From Pedobacter xixiisoli (GTDB lineage: Bacteria > Bacteroidota > Bacteroidia > Sphingobacteriales > Sphingobacteriaceae), in NCBI RefSeq assembly GCF_900215335.1, contig NZ_OCMT01000001.1:1178001-1242000 (forward strand): a DNA stretch of 64,000 bases, read 5' to 3'. A model generated the notes under the pieces. That model was not told the origin of the DNA and did no database searches. It saw only the letters and a program-made list of their open reading frames with translations. Position numbers and translations under genes: made by a program. Within the stretch, counting starts at the first letter, position 1. Each line of letters starts with the position of its first letter. Shown here in pieces: positions 1 through 8,006 of this stretch.

Positions 1-722
1 TCTGTAGAAGTTTCTCTGTTGATACCCACATCAATTACAATAGCGCCTGTTTTAACCATATCAGCAGTGATAAAGTTCTTTTTGCCAATAGCTGCAATGA
101 TGATATCGCCTTGCAAAACTTGTTCTTTAAGGTCTTTAGTTTTACTGTGTGTTAAAGTTACTGTACAATTGCCAGGATTAGCATTACGAGCCATCAAAAC
201 ACTCATCGGACCGCCAACAATATTACTTCTACCAACTACCACGCAATGCATTCCAGTGGTATCAATATTGTAAGCTTGCAACATTAGCAAAATACCGTAA
301 GGAGTAGCGGGAATATAGCAAGGCAAATTACGCATCATTCTACCCAAGTTAATAGGATGAAAGCCATCCACATCTTTCTTCGGGTCAATTGCTTCGGTAA
401 CCTTCTCAGGGTCGATGTGTTTAGGCAAAGGTAATTGAACAATTAGACCATCAACATCAGCATCAGCGTTAATCTCTCTAACCTTTTCTAAAAGTTCAGC
501 TTCGGTTACAGAATTATCATAACGATACAAAGAAGATTTAAAACCAACCTTCTCACAGTTTTTCATTTTACTAGCAACATAAGTTTCACTGCCACCATCG
601 TTACCAACTAAAATGGCAACTAAATGTGGTTTTCTTCCGCTTTCTGCTAAAAATTGAGATGCTTCTTCCGCTATTTGTACTTTAACTTGTTCTGATACGT
701 ATTTTCCGTCTAGTAATTGCAT
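1..722 (-). CDS. folD: FolD, methylenetetrahydrofolate dehydrogenase/cyclohydrolase (partial)
   Basis: Bifunctional one-carbon enzyme that oxidises 5,10-methylene-tetrahydrofolate and hydrolyses the methenyl form to 10-formyl-tetrahydrofolate in the cytosol. About 240 of the usual ~290 residues are visible; the C-terminus lies beyond the left edge. The start is ATG at 720-722 ([14 protein letters not shown]). Visible family signatures are [13 protein letters not shown] with the catalytic Tyr/Lys pair, the loop VQLPLPKHI, and the dinucleotide-binding stretch [11 protein letters not shown]. It lies 86 bases downstream of lepA on the same strand and may be cotranscribed, although the gap holds an inverted repeat. 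Identity is secure; only the missing end is unknown. Confidence 0.95.
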   Translation of the reverse strand, partial: MQLLDGKYVSEQVKVQIAEEASQFLAESGRKPHLVAILVGNDGGSETYVASKMKNCEKVGFKSSLYRYDNSVTEAELLEKVREINADADVDGLIVQLPLPKHIDPEKVTEAIDPKKDVDGFHPINLGRMMRNLPCYIPATPYGILLMLQAYNIDTTGMHCVVVGRSNIVGGPMSVLMARNANPGNCTVTLTHSKTKDLKEQVLQGDIIIAAIGKKNFITADMVKTGAIVIDVGINRETST

Positions 723-727
723 TGGTC

Positions 728-805
728 TAGTATTGAGTAGCGAGTATTGAGTAGCAAGATTTTACGAAACTAGTCTTGATACTTGATACTCACATCTTGA
801 TTCTA
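728..805. repeat. quasi-palindromic hairpin built of GAGTATTGA-like words
   Basis: Two ungapped 32-base arms (728-759 and 774-805) pair over about 23 positions around a 14-base loop. Five of the nine mismatches are G-T type, so they could still pair in RNA. The left arm is a degenerate tandem of TATTGAGTAG words and the right arm of CTTGATACTTGATACTC words. It lies between lepA and folD. The word style and the 32-base arm length match the element at 35310-35379. Confidence 0.7.
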
Positions 806-808
806 TTG

Positions 809-2596
809 TTAATCTAATTTTAAAACAGCCATAAACGCCGTCTGTGGAATTTCTACGTTACCCACTTGACGCATACGTTTTTTACCTTTTTTCTGTTTCT
901 CTAATAATTTACGTTTACGAGAAATATCACCACCGTAACATTTGGCAGTCACATCCTTACGTAAAGCACTTAAAGTTTCTCTGGCAATAACTTTAGCACC
1001 AATAGAAGCCTGTATTTTAATTTCGAATTGCTGACGAGGGATTAATTCTCTCAGTTTCTCACAAATTTTCTTACCGAAATCGTAAGCATTGCTACGGTGA
1101 ATTAAAGATGATAAAGCATCAACCGGCTCTTCATTCAAAAGCATATCTAAACGTACCAAATCAGACTTTCTGTAACCAGTTTGGTGGTAATCAAAGGATG
1201 CATAACCTTTAGAAATGGTCTTCAATTTATCGTAAAAATCAAATACAATTTCACCCATTGGCATTTCAAAAATCAATTCAACTCTGTCAGAAGTTAAATA
1301 AGATTGGTTAACGATGATACCTCTCTTTTGGATACAAAGCGACATAACCGGACCAACAAATTCTGCCTTGGTAATGATATTTGCTTTAATAAAAGGCTCT
1401 TCAACTCTGTCTAATTTACTCGGATCTGGTAAATCTGATGGGTTGTTTACAATAATCTCATCATCTTTAGTAGTGTAAGCTTTGTAAGATACGTTGGGTA
1501 CCGTAGTGATTACCGTCATATCGAATTCACGCTCCAAACGCTCTTGGATAATCTCCATGTGAAGCATTCCCAAGAAACCACAACGGAAACCAAAACCTAA
1601 AGCTGCAGAACTTTCTGGTTCGAAAACAATAGAAGCATCGTTAAGCTGCAATTTATGCATTGCCTCTCTTAGTTCCTCATATTCATCGGTATCTACGGGA
1701 TAAATACCTGCAAATACCATTGGTTTTACCTCTTCGAAACCTTGTATGGCATCGGTAGCTGGTCGAGCAACAGTAGTAATCGTATCACCAACTTTTACTT
1801 CACGAGCTTCTTTAATACCAGAGATAATATAACCTACGTCACCAGTTTTAACAGAGGTTCTTGGCGACATATCCAGTTTCAAAATACCAACCTCATCAGC
1901 TAAATATTCTTTACCTGTATTAATGAATTTAACTTTATCACCTTTTTTAATTTCGCCGTGTACGACTTTGTAGTAAGCGATAATTCCTCTAAATGAATTA
2001 AAAACGCTATCAAAAATTAGAGCTTGTAGCGGTGCATCAGGTTCGCCAACTGGTGCAGGTACTCGATCTACAATAGCTTGCAAAATATCTGGAATACCCA
2101 TACCTGTTTTACCAGATGCAGGGATAATTTCTTCTCTCTTACAGCCAATTAAATCAATAATCTGATCTTTTACTTCCTCTGGCATTGCACCAGGTAAATC
2201 CATTTTATTTAAGATTGGAATAATCTCCAAATCATGTTCTAAAGCCAAATAAAGGTTAGAAATGGTTTGCGCTTGTATACCTTGCGAAGCATCAACAATT
2301 AGTAAGGCACCCTCGCAGGCAGCAATAGAACGAGAAACTTCGTAAGAAAAATCTACGTGTCCTGGTGTATCAATTAGGTTAAATACATACTCATCACCAC
2401 CAACTTTATAGTTCATTTGTATTGCATGACTTTTGATGGTAATGCCACGCTCACGCTCCAAATCCATGTTGTCCAACAGCTGCGCTTGTGCTTCACGTTG
2501 CGAAATAGTATTGGTATATTCTAATAAACGGTCAGCTAGAGTGCTCTTACCGTGGTCAATATGTGCAATTATGCAGAAATTACGTATATTCTTCAT
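809..2596 (-). CDS. lepA: LepA, elongation factor 4 (ribosome back-translocase)
   Basis: Translational GTPase that acts on stalled or mis-translocated ribosomes. At 595 residues it has the normal family length. The G1 motif AHIDHGKST is at residues 11-19, followed by the G3 motif DTPGH and the G4 motif NKMD. The EF-G-like domains III and V come next, then the LepA-specific C-terminal domain rich in basic residues ([17 protein letters not shown]). The ATG at 2594-2596 sits 7 bases downstream of a TATCTTTG box on the minus strand, which suggests a very short or absent leader. A hypothetical membrane gene diverges upstream and folD follows downstream. Confidence 0.98.
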   Translation of the reverse strand: MKNIRNFCIIAHIDHGKSTLADRLLEYTNTISQREAQAQLLDNMDLERERGITIKSHAIQMNYKVGGDEYVFNLIDTPGHVDFSYEVSRSIAACEGALLIVDASQGIQAQTISNLYLALEHDLEIIPILNKMDLPGAMPEEVKDQIIDLIGCKREEIIPASGKTGMGIPDILQAIVDRVPAPVGEPDAPLQALIFDSVFNSFRGIIAYYKVVHGEIKKGDKVKFINTGKEYLADEVGILKLDMSPRTSVKTGDVGYIISGIKEAREVKVGDTITTVARPATDAIQGFEEVKPMVFAGIYPVDTDEYEELREAMHKLQLNDASIVFEPESSAALGFGFRCGFLGMLHMEIIQERLEREFDMTVITTVPNVSYKAYTTKDDEIIVNNPSDLPDPSKLDRVEEPFIKANIITKAEFVGPVMSLCIQKRGIIVNQSYLTSDRVELIFEMPMGEIVFDFYDKLKTISKGYASFDYHQTGYRKSDLVRLDMLLNEEPVDALSSLIHRSNAYDFGKKICEKLRELIPRQQFEIKIQASIGAKVIARETLSALRKDVTAKCYGGDISRKRKLLEKQKKGKKRMRQVGNVEIPQTAFMAVLKLD

Positions 2597-2603
2597 CTTT
2601 GTG

Positions 2604-2611
2604 CAAAGATA
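2604..2611 (-). promoter_or_regulatory. -7 box of lepA (TATCTTTG)
   Basis: The minus strand reads TATCTTTG, an exact match to the Bacteroidota -7 consensus TAnnTTTG. It ends 7 bases before the lepA ATG, so the transcript would be nearly leaderless. I see no good TTG element at the expected 17-23 base spacing, so only the -7 half is supported. Confidence 0.45.
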
Positions 2612-2678
2612 TATTTTTTACCCGAAATAAATTGACCGAAAATAGCAGTAGTGTTTCTTAACTTTTAGGTGCAAAATA

Positions 2679-2686
2679 TATCTTTG
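2679..2686 (+). promoter_or_regulatory. -7 box for the 2716 membrane gene (TATCTTTG)
   Basis: The plus strand reads TATCTTTG, matching TAnnTTTG, 29 bases before the ATG at 2716. Together with the lepA box it forms an inverted pair: 2604-2618 and the complement of 2672-2686 agree at 14 of 15 positions. That gives back-to-back promoters in the lepA/membrane-gene intergenic space. No clear TTG element is seen. Confidence 0.4.
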
Positions 2687-2715
2687 TTATTATCTTCTTA
2701 CCTAAATATAAACTA

Positions 2716-3486
2716 ATGTTTTTTATTTTCTTCATCATATTTTTTGTTAACCGTATTAATAACGCTTTAGAAAAAGATACCTCGGTAGCAACTTTGTCCG
2801 AAGTACCGAAGCTTAAAACCATTCCAAACTATCTTCCCTTTATTTTTCATGTGGTTATAGCCTTATTAGTTTTAACCACCTTGTTTTCATATAAATTAAT
2901 TAGTGAAGAAAGGATAGAAATATTAATTAATGATATTTCATTTCAGTTTTACTCTACACTTCTACTAGTGATTATTGGTTTGATTAGCCCCTTTACGAAG
3001 CTGAGGAAAGAAACTAACGAAAAGCTACAGTCACTTGCAGATACAATGAACAACCCAATTATAAAATGGTTAGCTGACGGCAACAATTTGCAAATCACTA
3101 AAATTGTAGCCTGTATTGTTGTTGTTTTCTATTTCGTTTACAACGAGTATATCAAATTACCAGCACTAAACGATAGCCTATTTTCAAGTGTAGCAATTTT
3201 CCTCATTTTCTTCTATTTGTTCAATAATATTGTACAATTGTTCCGTAATCCTGTTCAGTTTAGAAAAAGCAATATGCTAAGACTTAGCGTGCTGTTTAAC
3301 TCCATTAAGACAAGTTTTTTTGTATTGATAGGTACGGTTGTTTTAGTTTTTATACCTTCAGCTATTATGGGGTTGAAGTTTGTGGATGAATTTAATCCTC
3401 TAATTATTGCATTGCTGGGCTACAATATCATTATGGCGCATAACGAGTATAAGGTTCTGAAGCTTTTGCATCAACCGAATAATTAG
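2716..3486 (+). CDS. multi-pass membrane protein of unknown function
   Basis: A 256-residue protein I do not recognise. It has about six hydrophobic stretches, near residues 38-58, 77-96, 128-142, 155-172, 195-216 and 228-245, separated by short charged loops such as the one around KLRKETNEKLQSLADTMNN. There is no signal-peptide cleavage site, enzymatic motif or conserved His/Cys cluster, so an inner-membrane location is likely. It is transcribed divergently from lepA from its own -7 box. Nothing downstream is coded on the same strand before a repeat-rich gap. Base composition resembles the neighbours. Function unassigned. Confidence 0.8.
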   Translation: MFFIFFIIFFVNRINNALEKDTSVATLSEVPKLKTIPNYLPFIFHVVIALLVLTTLFSYKLISEERIEILINDISFQFYSTLLLVIIGLISPFTKLRKETNEKLQSLADTMNNPIIKWLADGNNLQITKIVACIVVVFYFVYNEYIKLPALNDSLFSSVAIFLIFFYLFNNIVQLFRNPVQFRKSNMLRLSVLFNSIKTSFFVLIGTVVLVFIPSAIMGLKFVDEFNPLIIALLGYNIIMAHNEYKVLKLLHQPNN

Positions 3487-3511
3487 AAAAGCAGTTTTGT
3501 GGCTCCTCTAG

Positions 3512-3552
3512 AACGAAAGTCCGGCTTTTCGTTATTATCTTTTTTGTTTTTT
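3512..3552 (+). terminator. possible intrinsic terminator after the 2716 gene
   Basis: AACGAAAG pairs with CTTTTCGTT across a TCCGG loop with one bulged T. A T-rich run (ATTATCTTTTTTGTTTTTTTT) follows. The stem is short and AT-rich, so the call is tentative. Confidence 0.4.
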
Positions 3553-3555
3553 TTC

Positions 3556-3656
3556 CGTCATTTCGAAACATAGTGATAAATCTAAAGGCTATACTTCTAT
3601 AAAACAGATTTAGCGTTGCTTTCTTTCAGTTCTCCTGGTTCCTCGTCGAGATGACG
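3556..3656. repeat. degenerate GTCATTTCGA-type hairpin repeat
   Basis: The left end is CGTCATTTCGAAAC...AAATCTAAA. The right end, read in complement, is CGTCATCTCGACGAGGAAC...AAATCTG. This is the layout of the GTCATTTCGACG...GAGAAATCT family also seen at 36290-36441 and 50004-50075. The left half is eroded. Confidence 0.7.
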
Positions 3657-3742
3657 CAGCAAAAAAGTATAACCACTTCAATCCGGTTTATTGCACAAAG
3701 CTCTTTGCTACTATTTACGGTTGACTAAACCTTGCTTAAAGA

Positions 3743-3758
3743 AATGGTTAAAACCATT
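3743..3758. repeat. short palindrome AATGGTT-AA-AACCATT
   Basis: Perfect 7-base arms around AA. It lies 20 bases before the larger perfect palindrome at 3779-3802 and shares its GGTTTAAACC-like core, so it may be a decayed sister copy. Confidence 0.5.
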
Positions 3759-3778
3759 GTTTAATTGTTTGCTAAATT

Positions 3779-3802
3779 AGCCCACGGTTTAAACCGTGGG
3801 CT
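3779..3802. repeat. perfect 24-base palindrome with GGTTTAAACC core
   Basis: The sequence reads identically on both strands, with 12-base arms AGCCCACGGTTT meeting at the centre with no loop. It ends 36 bases before the end of the 3838 gene. It has the size and look of short REP-like palindromes. No flanking transposase is present. Confidence 0.75.
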
Positions 3803-3837
3803 ATGAATAATGTCTTTTGCCAACCGTTTCAACAGTT

Positions 3838-4248
3838 TTATTCTACCACCTTCATCCTCGAAAACGGATAACCATTGCAACCTTTCCTTGGATTTTTTCT
3901 ATCGGCAGCGGCAGTTTGTTCAGCTTCCTTATCGGTCAGTGCTTTATAAGAAGTTAAACAAAAGCCCCAATGCCAAGGTGCCATTCCCTCAAAAGTCATG
4001 AAATCTATACGGGTATATTTATTCTCATCGGCCTTGTGGCCAGAGCCGTTTTTGGCAATTAAATACTGCTCTTTCTCATTCCATTTAATGATATGGTATT
4101 TGATATTCGGATGCTGCATCCAAAGGGTATCGTTGATGGTATACTTGATACCATAATCATCAGTAAAATCGCCTTTGGCAAAGCTAAGCGCCTTTTTTTG
4201 CGACCAAGCGGCAATTGGGAATAATAGAAATATCAATATTAATCTCAT
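3838..4248 (-). CDS. exported protein of unknown function
   Basis: A 136-residue protein with a short signal peptide (MRLILIFLLFPIAAWSQ), probably cleaved after AWSQ, so it is periplasmic or outer-membrane associated. The lack of a cysteine at the cleavage point argues against a lipoprotein. The mature part holds two cysteines (near FCLTSY and KGCNGYPF) and an unusual MAPWHWGF segment, with no family I recognise. Its ATG overlaps the stop of the preceding 62-residue gene by 4 bases, indicating translational coupling. It is the last gene of a four-gene minus-strand set that includes cutC. Role unknown. Confidence 0.75.
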   Translation of the reverse strand: MRLILIFLLFPIAAWSQKKALSFAKGDFTDDYGIKYTINDTLWMQHPNIKYHIIKWNEKEQYLIAKNGSGHKADENKYTRIDFMTFEGMAPWHWGFCLTSYKALTDKEAEQTAAADRKNPRKGCNGYPFSRMKVVE

Positions 4249-4433
4249 TTTGCGGTACGTTTAGTGAAGAATAAAATAAGCCAAATCACTACGAGTAACA
4301 TCGCGATACCTCTCAATATACTTGCATAATCAACTATATAATAAGTGTAGTGAAATTCAAAAGCGAAATTATTAGCTAAGAAAAAAGAAACGACCAGTAG
4401 TGCAGCTACCAAAATTAAAAGCGTATTTTTCAT
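4245..4433 (-). CDS. small two-helix membrane protein
   Basis: A 62-residue protein with two strongly hydrophobic segments (about residues 4-24 and 40-57) joined by an aromatic loop (FEFHYTYYIVDYAS) and ending in a basic tail (FFTKRTAK), which suggests a hairpin in the inner membrane. It overlaps cutC upstream by 4 bases (start at 4433, cutC stop at 4430-4432) and the exported protein downstream by 4 bases, so the three genes are almost surely one transcript. The family is not recognised. Confidence 0.75.
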   Translation of the reverse strand: MKNTLLILVAALLVVSFFLANNFAFEFHYTYYIVDYASILRGIAMLLVVIWLILFFTKRTAK

Positions 4434-5200
4434 AACCCTTTCAACAGTCTTGATAATTCCATTACCTTCGCCACATCTGTTTCTTCATAGCTAAATTCAT
4501 CAGCATTTTCGCTGCCCATTTTGCTTGCTTCGTTTCTAAATTGCATTTTACTTGCTACAACCGATTTAGCCGTAGTATGGAAACTTTTAGCACCTGTAAT
4601 CTTTGCAATTTCAGTGATGTTTCCCGTATTAACCCCAGCGCCCGGCATAATTTCGATCCGTTCTTTAGCTTGTAAAACTAGCTTTGCCAATTCATTTGCG
4701 CCTACAAAAGCATTCTCTTTTCCGCCAGAAGTTAACACCCTAACAAATCCTAAATCAATAAGAGTTTCCAAAGATTTAATCAAATCATTGCTCATATCAA
4801 AAGCCCTGTGGAATGCTACGGGCATAGGAGAGGCGGCTTCAATAATTTTAGCGCAACGTTCCTCGTCAATGCTTCCATCAGTATTCAATAAGCCTGTAAC
4901 TATTCCATGGCAACCCATTTTTTTACAGAAAGATATATCTTCTAAAATAGTTTCAAATTCAGCATCACTGTATAAAAAATCTCCACCTCTTGGACGAATT
5001 AAAGGCCAGACTTCTACCTGTAAATTTTCTACGCACCACTTTATTTGTCCGTAGCTTGGGGTAGTGCCACCTTCAGTTAAATTAGCACAGAGCTCAATTC
5101 TATGTGCGCCACCTTTTTCAGCTGCAATTGCAGATGCTACAGAGTTAGCACAGATTTCTAACGTGAACTTATCTGAATTTCTTGGTGCAGCCATTGCCAT
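4430..5200 (-). CDS. cutC: CutC family protein (copper homeostasis family)
   Basis: A 256-residue TIM-barrel protein of the CutC family. Recognisable parts are the opening LEICANSVASAIAAEKGGAHRIELC..., the LTEGGTTPS segment, RPRGGDFLYSD, and the VLTSGG and MPGAGVN stretches that line the barrel mouth. The family was named for copper tolerance in E. coli, but that role has been questioned and the biochemical activity is unsettled, so I call only the family. The start at 5200 gives MAMAAPRNSDKF; the second Met two codons on is an equal alternative. It lies 9 bases after the DUF2314 gene and overlaps the next gene. Confidence 0.9.
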   Translation of the reverse strand: MAMAAPRNSDKFTLEICANSVASAIAAEKGGAHRIELCANLTEGGTTPSYGQIKWCVENLQVEVWPLIRPRGGDFLYSDAEFETILEDISFCKKMGCHGIVTGLLNTDGSIDEERCAKIIEAASPMPVAFHRAFDMSNDLIKSLETLIDLGFVRVLTSGGKENAFVGANELAKLVLQAKERIEIMPGAGVNTGNITEIAKITGAKSFHTTAKSVVASKMQFRNEASKMGSENADEFSYEETDVAKVMELSRLLKGL

Positions 5201-5209
5201 TAGAATTAT

Positions 5210-6091
5210 TTAGTTTGCGTCATCAACTAAACCAACAACTTTCCAGCCATCAGCAGTTTTAGAAGTGCCTAATCGCTGTACAGATTTTCCTCCATCAGGA
5301 AACCAGCAGACCTCGGTGATTATCCAGTAATTTTCATTCACTTTCTCTCTTTTGGTGAAAGCTCGTTTTAAATGGCTAAATTGAGGCCAGTCACTTTCTG
5401 ACGTATGTTTAATGAAACTTAGTTCTAAAACTTCAGCGGTTTGTTTAACAATTTCTTCATCAATTACATTGCTATCCATACCATTTAGCATTTGTTTAGC
5501 TTCGGTATAAAAATCTTTGCAAGCAAGTGCTTTATCTATATTTTGCTCGTCGTAAGCATTTTCTAATGATAATATTGCACCTTCCGGAGTTTCAAAATTC
5601 GCTTTAAAATAGTCTATTCCTTCGTCAATGTGCATTCCTACACTTTGGTCAAACTCGTGTTTTTTATCATCAGGAATACCATCTCTAATGGCTCTAAGTG
5701 TATAACCACCAACCAATCTTCCGCCTTCAATAATCATCCAGTCAGAAATAAAGTCTCTATCGATACCTATTTTTTGGTCTAGTTTAACTGTTTTTACATC
5801 TACAGGTTCGTTGCCAACTGTTCCAAACAAGTTTCCATCTTCATCAAAATGAGGCTCTGTTAACCAAATATGTTCTCCAGTTTCACCATCCATGATACAC
5901 ACTTTTATTGAGAAATATAGTTGATAAGGTTGCGGATTTTTTAAGCTTTCTTCAAAATACCATAATGTTAAATTGGCTTTTTCTATAGCCCAATTCATTC
6001 GCTCATCTTCATTTTCTATGTAAACCATGCTTGGTTCGCCTTTACGGTCTACAACTTTTTTCTTGCCAAATATTTTAGATAATAATCCCAT
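5210..6091 (-). CDS. DUF2314-domain protein
   Basis: A 293-residue cytosolic protein. The DUF2314 signature lies at about residues 40-135: a hydrophobic YLYFSIKVCIMDGETGEHIW-like strand, then DGNLFGTVGNEPVDV, DFISDWMIIEGGRLVGGYTLR. The C-terminal ~120 residues (NENYWIITEVCWFPDGGKS onwards) resemble a second alpha/beta unit that I cannot name. DUF2314 proteins have no established activity. This one probably starts the short operon DUF2314-cutC-two small envelope proteins, with only 9 bases to cutC. The start MGLLSKIFGKKK is typical of a soluble protein with a basic N-terminus. Confidence 0.8.
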   Translation of the reverse strand: MGLLSKIFGKKKVVDRKGEPSMVYIENEDERMNWAIEKANLTLWYFEESLKNPQPYQLYFSIKVCIMDGETGEHIWLTEPHFDEDGNLFGTVGNEPVDVKTVKLDQKIGIDRDFISDWMIIEGGRLVGGYTLRAIRDGIPDDKKHEFDQSVGMHIDEGIDYFKANFETPEGAILSLENAYDEQNIDKALACKDFYTEAKQMLNGMDSNVIDEEIVKQTAEVLELSFIKHTSESDWPQFSHLKRAFTKREKVNENYWIITEVCWFPDGGKSVQRLGTSKTADGWKVVGLVDDAN

Positions 6092-6139
6092 TTTGTTTAA
6101 CTTTTTTAGATAGTTGACAGCAAAATATTTATAATGAGT

Positions 6140-7177
6140 TTAATAATAACTTTTTCCTTTAACAATCAAGTCTTGTTTTTGCTTATCGCAAACCGAGAAA
6201 GTGAATCCTTTTTGGATAGCATAGGCTCCGTATTCGCCATTTTTGTTCAATGCCAAAAAGCCAACCTGTAAATCTTTAGTGCTATTTGCTTTCTTTTTAA
6301 TAATACGCATCACAGCTTCTTTACAAGCTTCTTCTGGCGAATAGCCTTGTCGCATCAGTTCTACCACTAAAAATGAACCGACATTACGTACCACTTCTTC
6401 GCCAACGCCTGTAGCCGTAGCACCGCCAACTTCATTATCAATGTATAAACCTGCGCCAATAATTGGGCTGTCGCCAATACGGCCATGTAATTTATAGGCC
6501 ATTCCACTGGTAGTACAGGCTCCAGCTAAGTTACCATGGCTATCTAACGCCAACATTCCAATCGTATCGTGATTGTATTGATTACCAGGAAGTTTTTCAG
6601 GTGCAGCATTTAGAGGGTTATTGTTTGAATTATCGTACAGTTTGTTTTCTATGTTACTTACAGGCTCATACTTCGCTGTTTTTACCCACTTATCCCAAGC
6701 GGCTTTACTATTTTCTGTAAGAAGATTTTCTTTTTTAAAACCTTGTTCTATAGCGAATTGTAAGGCTCCATCTCCAGCTAACATTACATGAGGTGTTTTT
6801 TCCATTACTAAGCGAGCTACAGAAATAGGGTGTTTGATGTTTTCTAAAGCCAGAACTGCACCACAATTGCTTATATGGTCCATAATACAGGCGTCTAAGG
6901 TTACAATACCATCTCTGTCTGGCAAACCTCCGTAACCTACCGACTGGTTTTTTACATCAGCCTCTGCTACTTTAACACCATTTTCTACAGCATCTAAAGC
7001 TTTTCCATTACTGTTAAGTATTTTCCAAGCATCAGCATTTGCTGCAACGCCAAAATCCCAAGTAGAAATAACAATAGGCTTATTGGCCTTTTTATCTTTT
7101 GATGTACACGATTTACTTAGTGTTATTACAGCAGCAGACAGCGCTGTAGTTTGGATAAATTTCCTTCGATTATACAT
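6140..7177 (-). CDS. exported glycosylasparaginase, Ntn-hydrolase
   Basis: N4-(beta-N-acetylglucosaminyl)-L-asparaginase, which cuts the GlcNAc-Asn bond of glycoasparagines. It is made as a proenzyme that self-cleaves before a nucleophilic threonine. Here that residue is Thr205 in HDTIGMLALDSHG, with the usual downstream stretches GRIGDSPIIGAGLYID and GGATATGVGEE. Length is 345 residues, close to the flavobacterial enzyme. The N-terminus MYNRRKFIQTTALSAAV is a twin-arginine signal. It is followed by LSKSC, which could be a lipobox, so a Tat-exported lipoprotein is possible. It lies 8 bases after the omega-amidase-like gene. Confidence 0.9.
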   Translation of the reverse strand: MYNRRKFIQTTALSAAVITLSKSCTSKDKKANKPIVISTWDFGVAANADAWKILNSNGKALDAVENGVKVAEADVKNQSVGYGGLPDRDGIVTLDACIMDHISNCGAVLALENIKHPISVARLVMEKTPHVMLAGDGALQFAIEQGFKKENLLTENSKAAWDKWVKTAKYEPVSNIENKLYDNSNNNPLNAAPEKLPGNQYNHDTIGMLALDSHGNLAGACTTSGMAYKLHGRIGDSPIIGAGLYIDNEVGGATATGVGEEVVRNVGSFLVVELMRQGYSPEEACKEAVMRIIKKKANSTKDLQVGFLALNKNGEYGAYAIQKGFTFSVCDKQKQDLIVKGKSYY

Positions 7178-7185
7178 ATCATGAG

Positions 7186-7986
7186 TTAGTTAATCTCAAA
7201 ATCGTCAGAATCTTTCAAAAAAGGAAATTGTCGCCTAATTTTTTCTAATTCAGCATAGTTAATACTGAAAGTATATAGGTCTTCATCCTCCGGTTTATAA
7301 TAAACGGTGTTGCCTAAAGGATCAATACACATCGAGTGGCCACTGTGATAAATTTGGTTGCCATCATGTCCAACACGATTTACGCCAATTACATAACTTT
7401 GGTTTTCAATAGCTCTGGCATGAATTAAGGTTCTCCAATGCGGAGAACGCTTATCTGGCCAGCTAGCTACTAATAAAAGAATATCATAAGCCGCATTTTT
7501 ATTGCGTAGCCAAACAGGAAAACGTAAATCATAACAAATGGCCAATCTAATTTTCCATCCTTTTAGCTCTACAATTACGGGTTCTTTACCGGGAGAAAAA
7601 TGCTGATCTTCACTGCCTAAACCAAATAAATGGTGTTTATCGTAATATTGATATTCACCATCTGGCTTTACCCAAACCATGCGGTTGTAATATTTACCAG
7701 CTTCTTTAATCATTAAACTTCCTGTAACTACACAATCGTAATTAGCTGCGATTTTTTTAATCCATTGCATGGTTTTGCCATCCATTTCTTCAGCTAATTC
7801 TTGTGATTTCATAGTGAAACCTGTATTAAACATCTCTGGCAATACAATTAGATCTGTTTTTTCGCGTACGCCACCAGATAATCTTAATCCGATGTTTTGT
7901 AGGTTTTTATCTATGTTTTCCCAAAAGAGGTAGGCCTGGAAAATAGTAATTTTTAGATTTTGAATATTGAGGTAATGTGGTTCCAT
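7186..7986 (-). CDS. omega-amidase (YafV/Nit2-like nitrilase superfamily)
   Basis: A 266-residue carbon-nitrogen hydrolase. The full catalytic triad is visible: Glu51 in VLPEMFNTGF, Lys117 in DKHHLFG and Cys151 in AICYDLRFP. YafV/Nit2-type omega-amidases deamidate alpha-ketoglutaramate or alpha-ketosuccinamate. The gene follows the aminotransferase by 20 bases. The pairing fits the glutamine-transaminase/omega-amidase route, in which a keto acid (for example the methionine salvage intermediate) is transaminated with glutamine and the product is pulled away by deamidation. The reaction assignment rests on family and context. Confidence 0.88.
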   Translation of the reverse strand: MEPHYLNIQNLKITIFQAYLFWENIDKNLQNIGLRLSGGVREKTDLIVLPEMFNTGFTMKSQELAEEMDGKTMQWIKKIAANYDCVVTGSLMIKEAGKYYNRMVWVKPDGEYQYYDKHHLFGLGSEDQHFSPGKEPVIVELKGWKIRLAICYDLRFPVWLRNKNAAYDILLLVASWPDKRSPHWRTLIHARAIENQSYVIGVNRVGHDGNQIYHSGHSMCIDPLGNTVYYKPEDEDLYTFSINYAELEKIRRQFPFLKDSDDFEIN

Positions 7987-8006
7987 GAGCGAATTATAAT
8001 ATCTAT

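Larger units (their letters stand above)
3487..3837. other. 351-base gene-free gap filled with repeats
   Basis: No coding frame of credible length or composition is seen. The gap holds a possible terminator (3512-3552), a degenerate GTCATTTCGA-type hairpin (3556-3656), a short palindrome (3743-3758) and a perfect 24-base palindrome (3779-3802). It separates convergent genes ending at 3486 (plus) and 3838 (minus). Confidence 0.8.

Noticed and set aside
4521..5054. A 177-residue plus-strand frame opposite cutC
   Set aside because: Complete overlap with the well-supported cutC; composition shows no domain or signal, so it is a shadow of the real gene.
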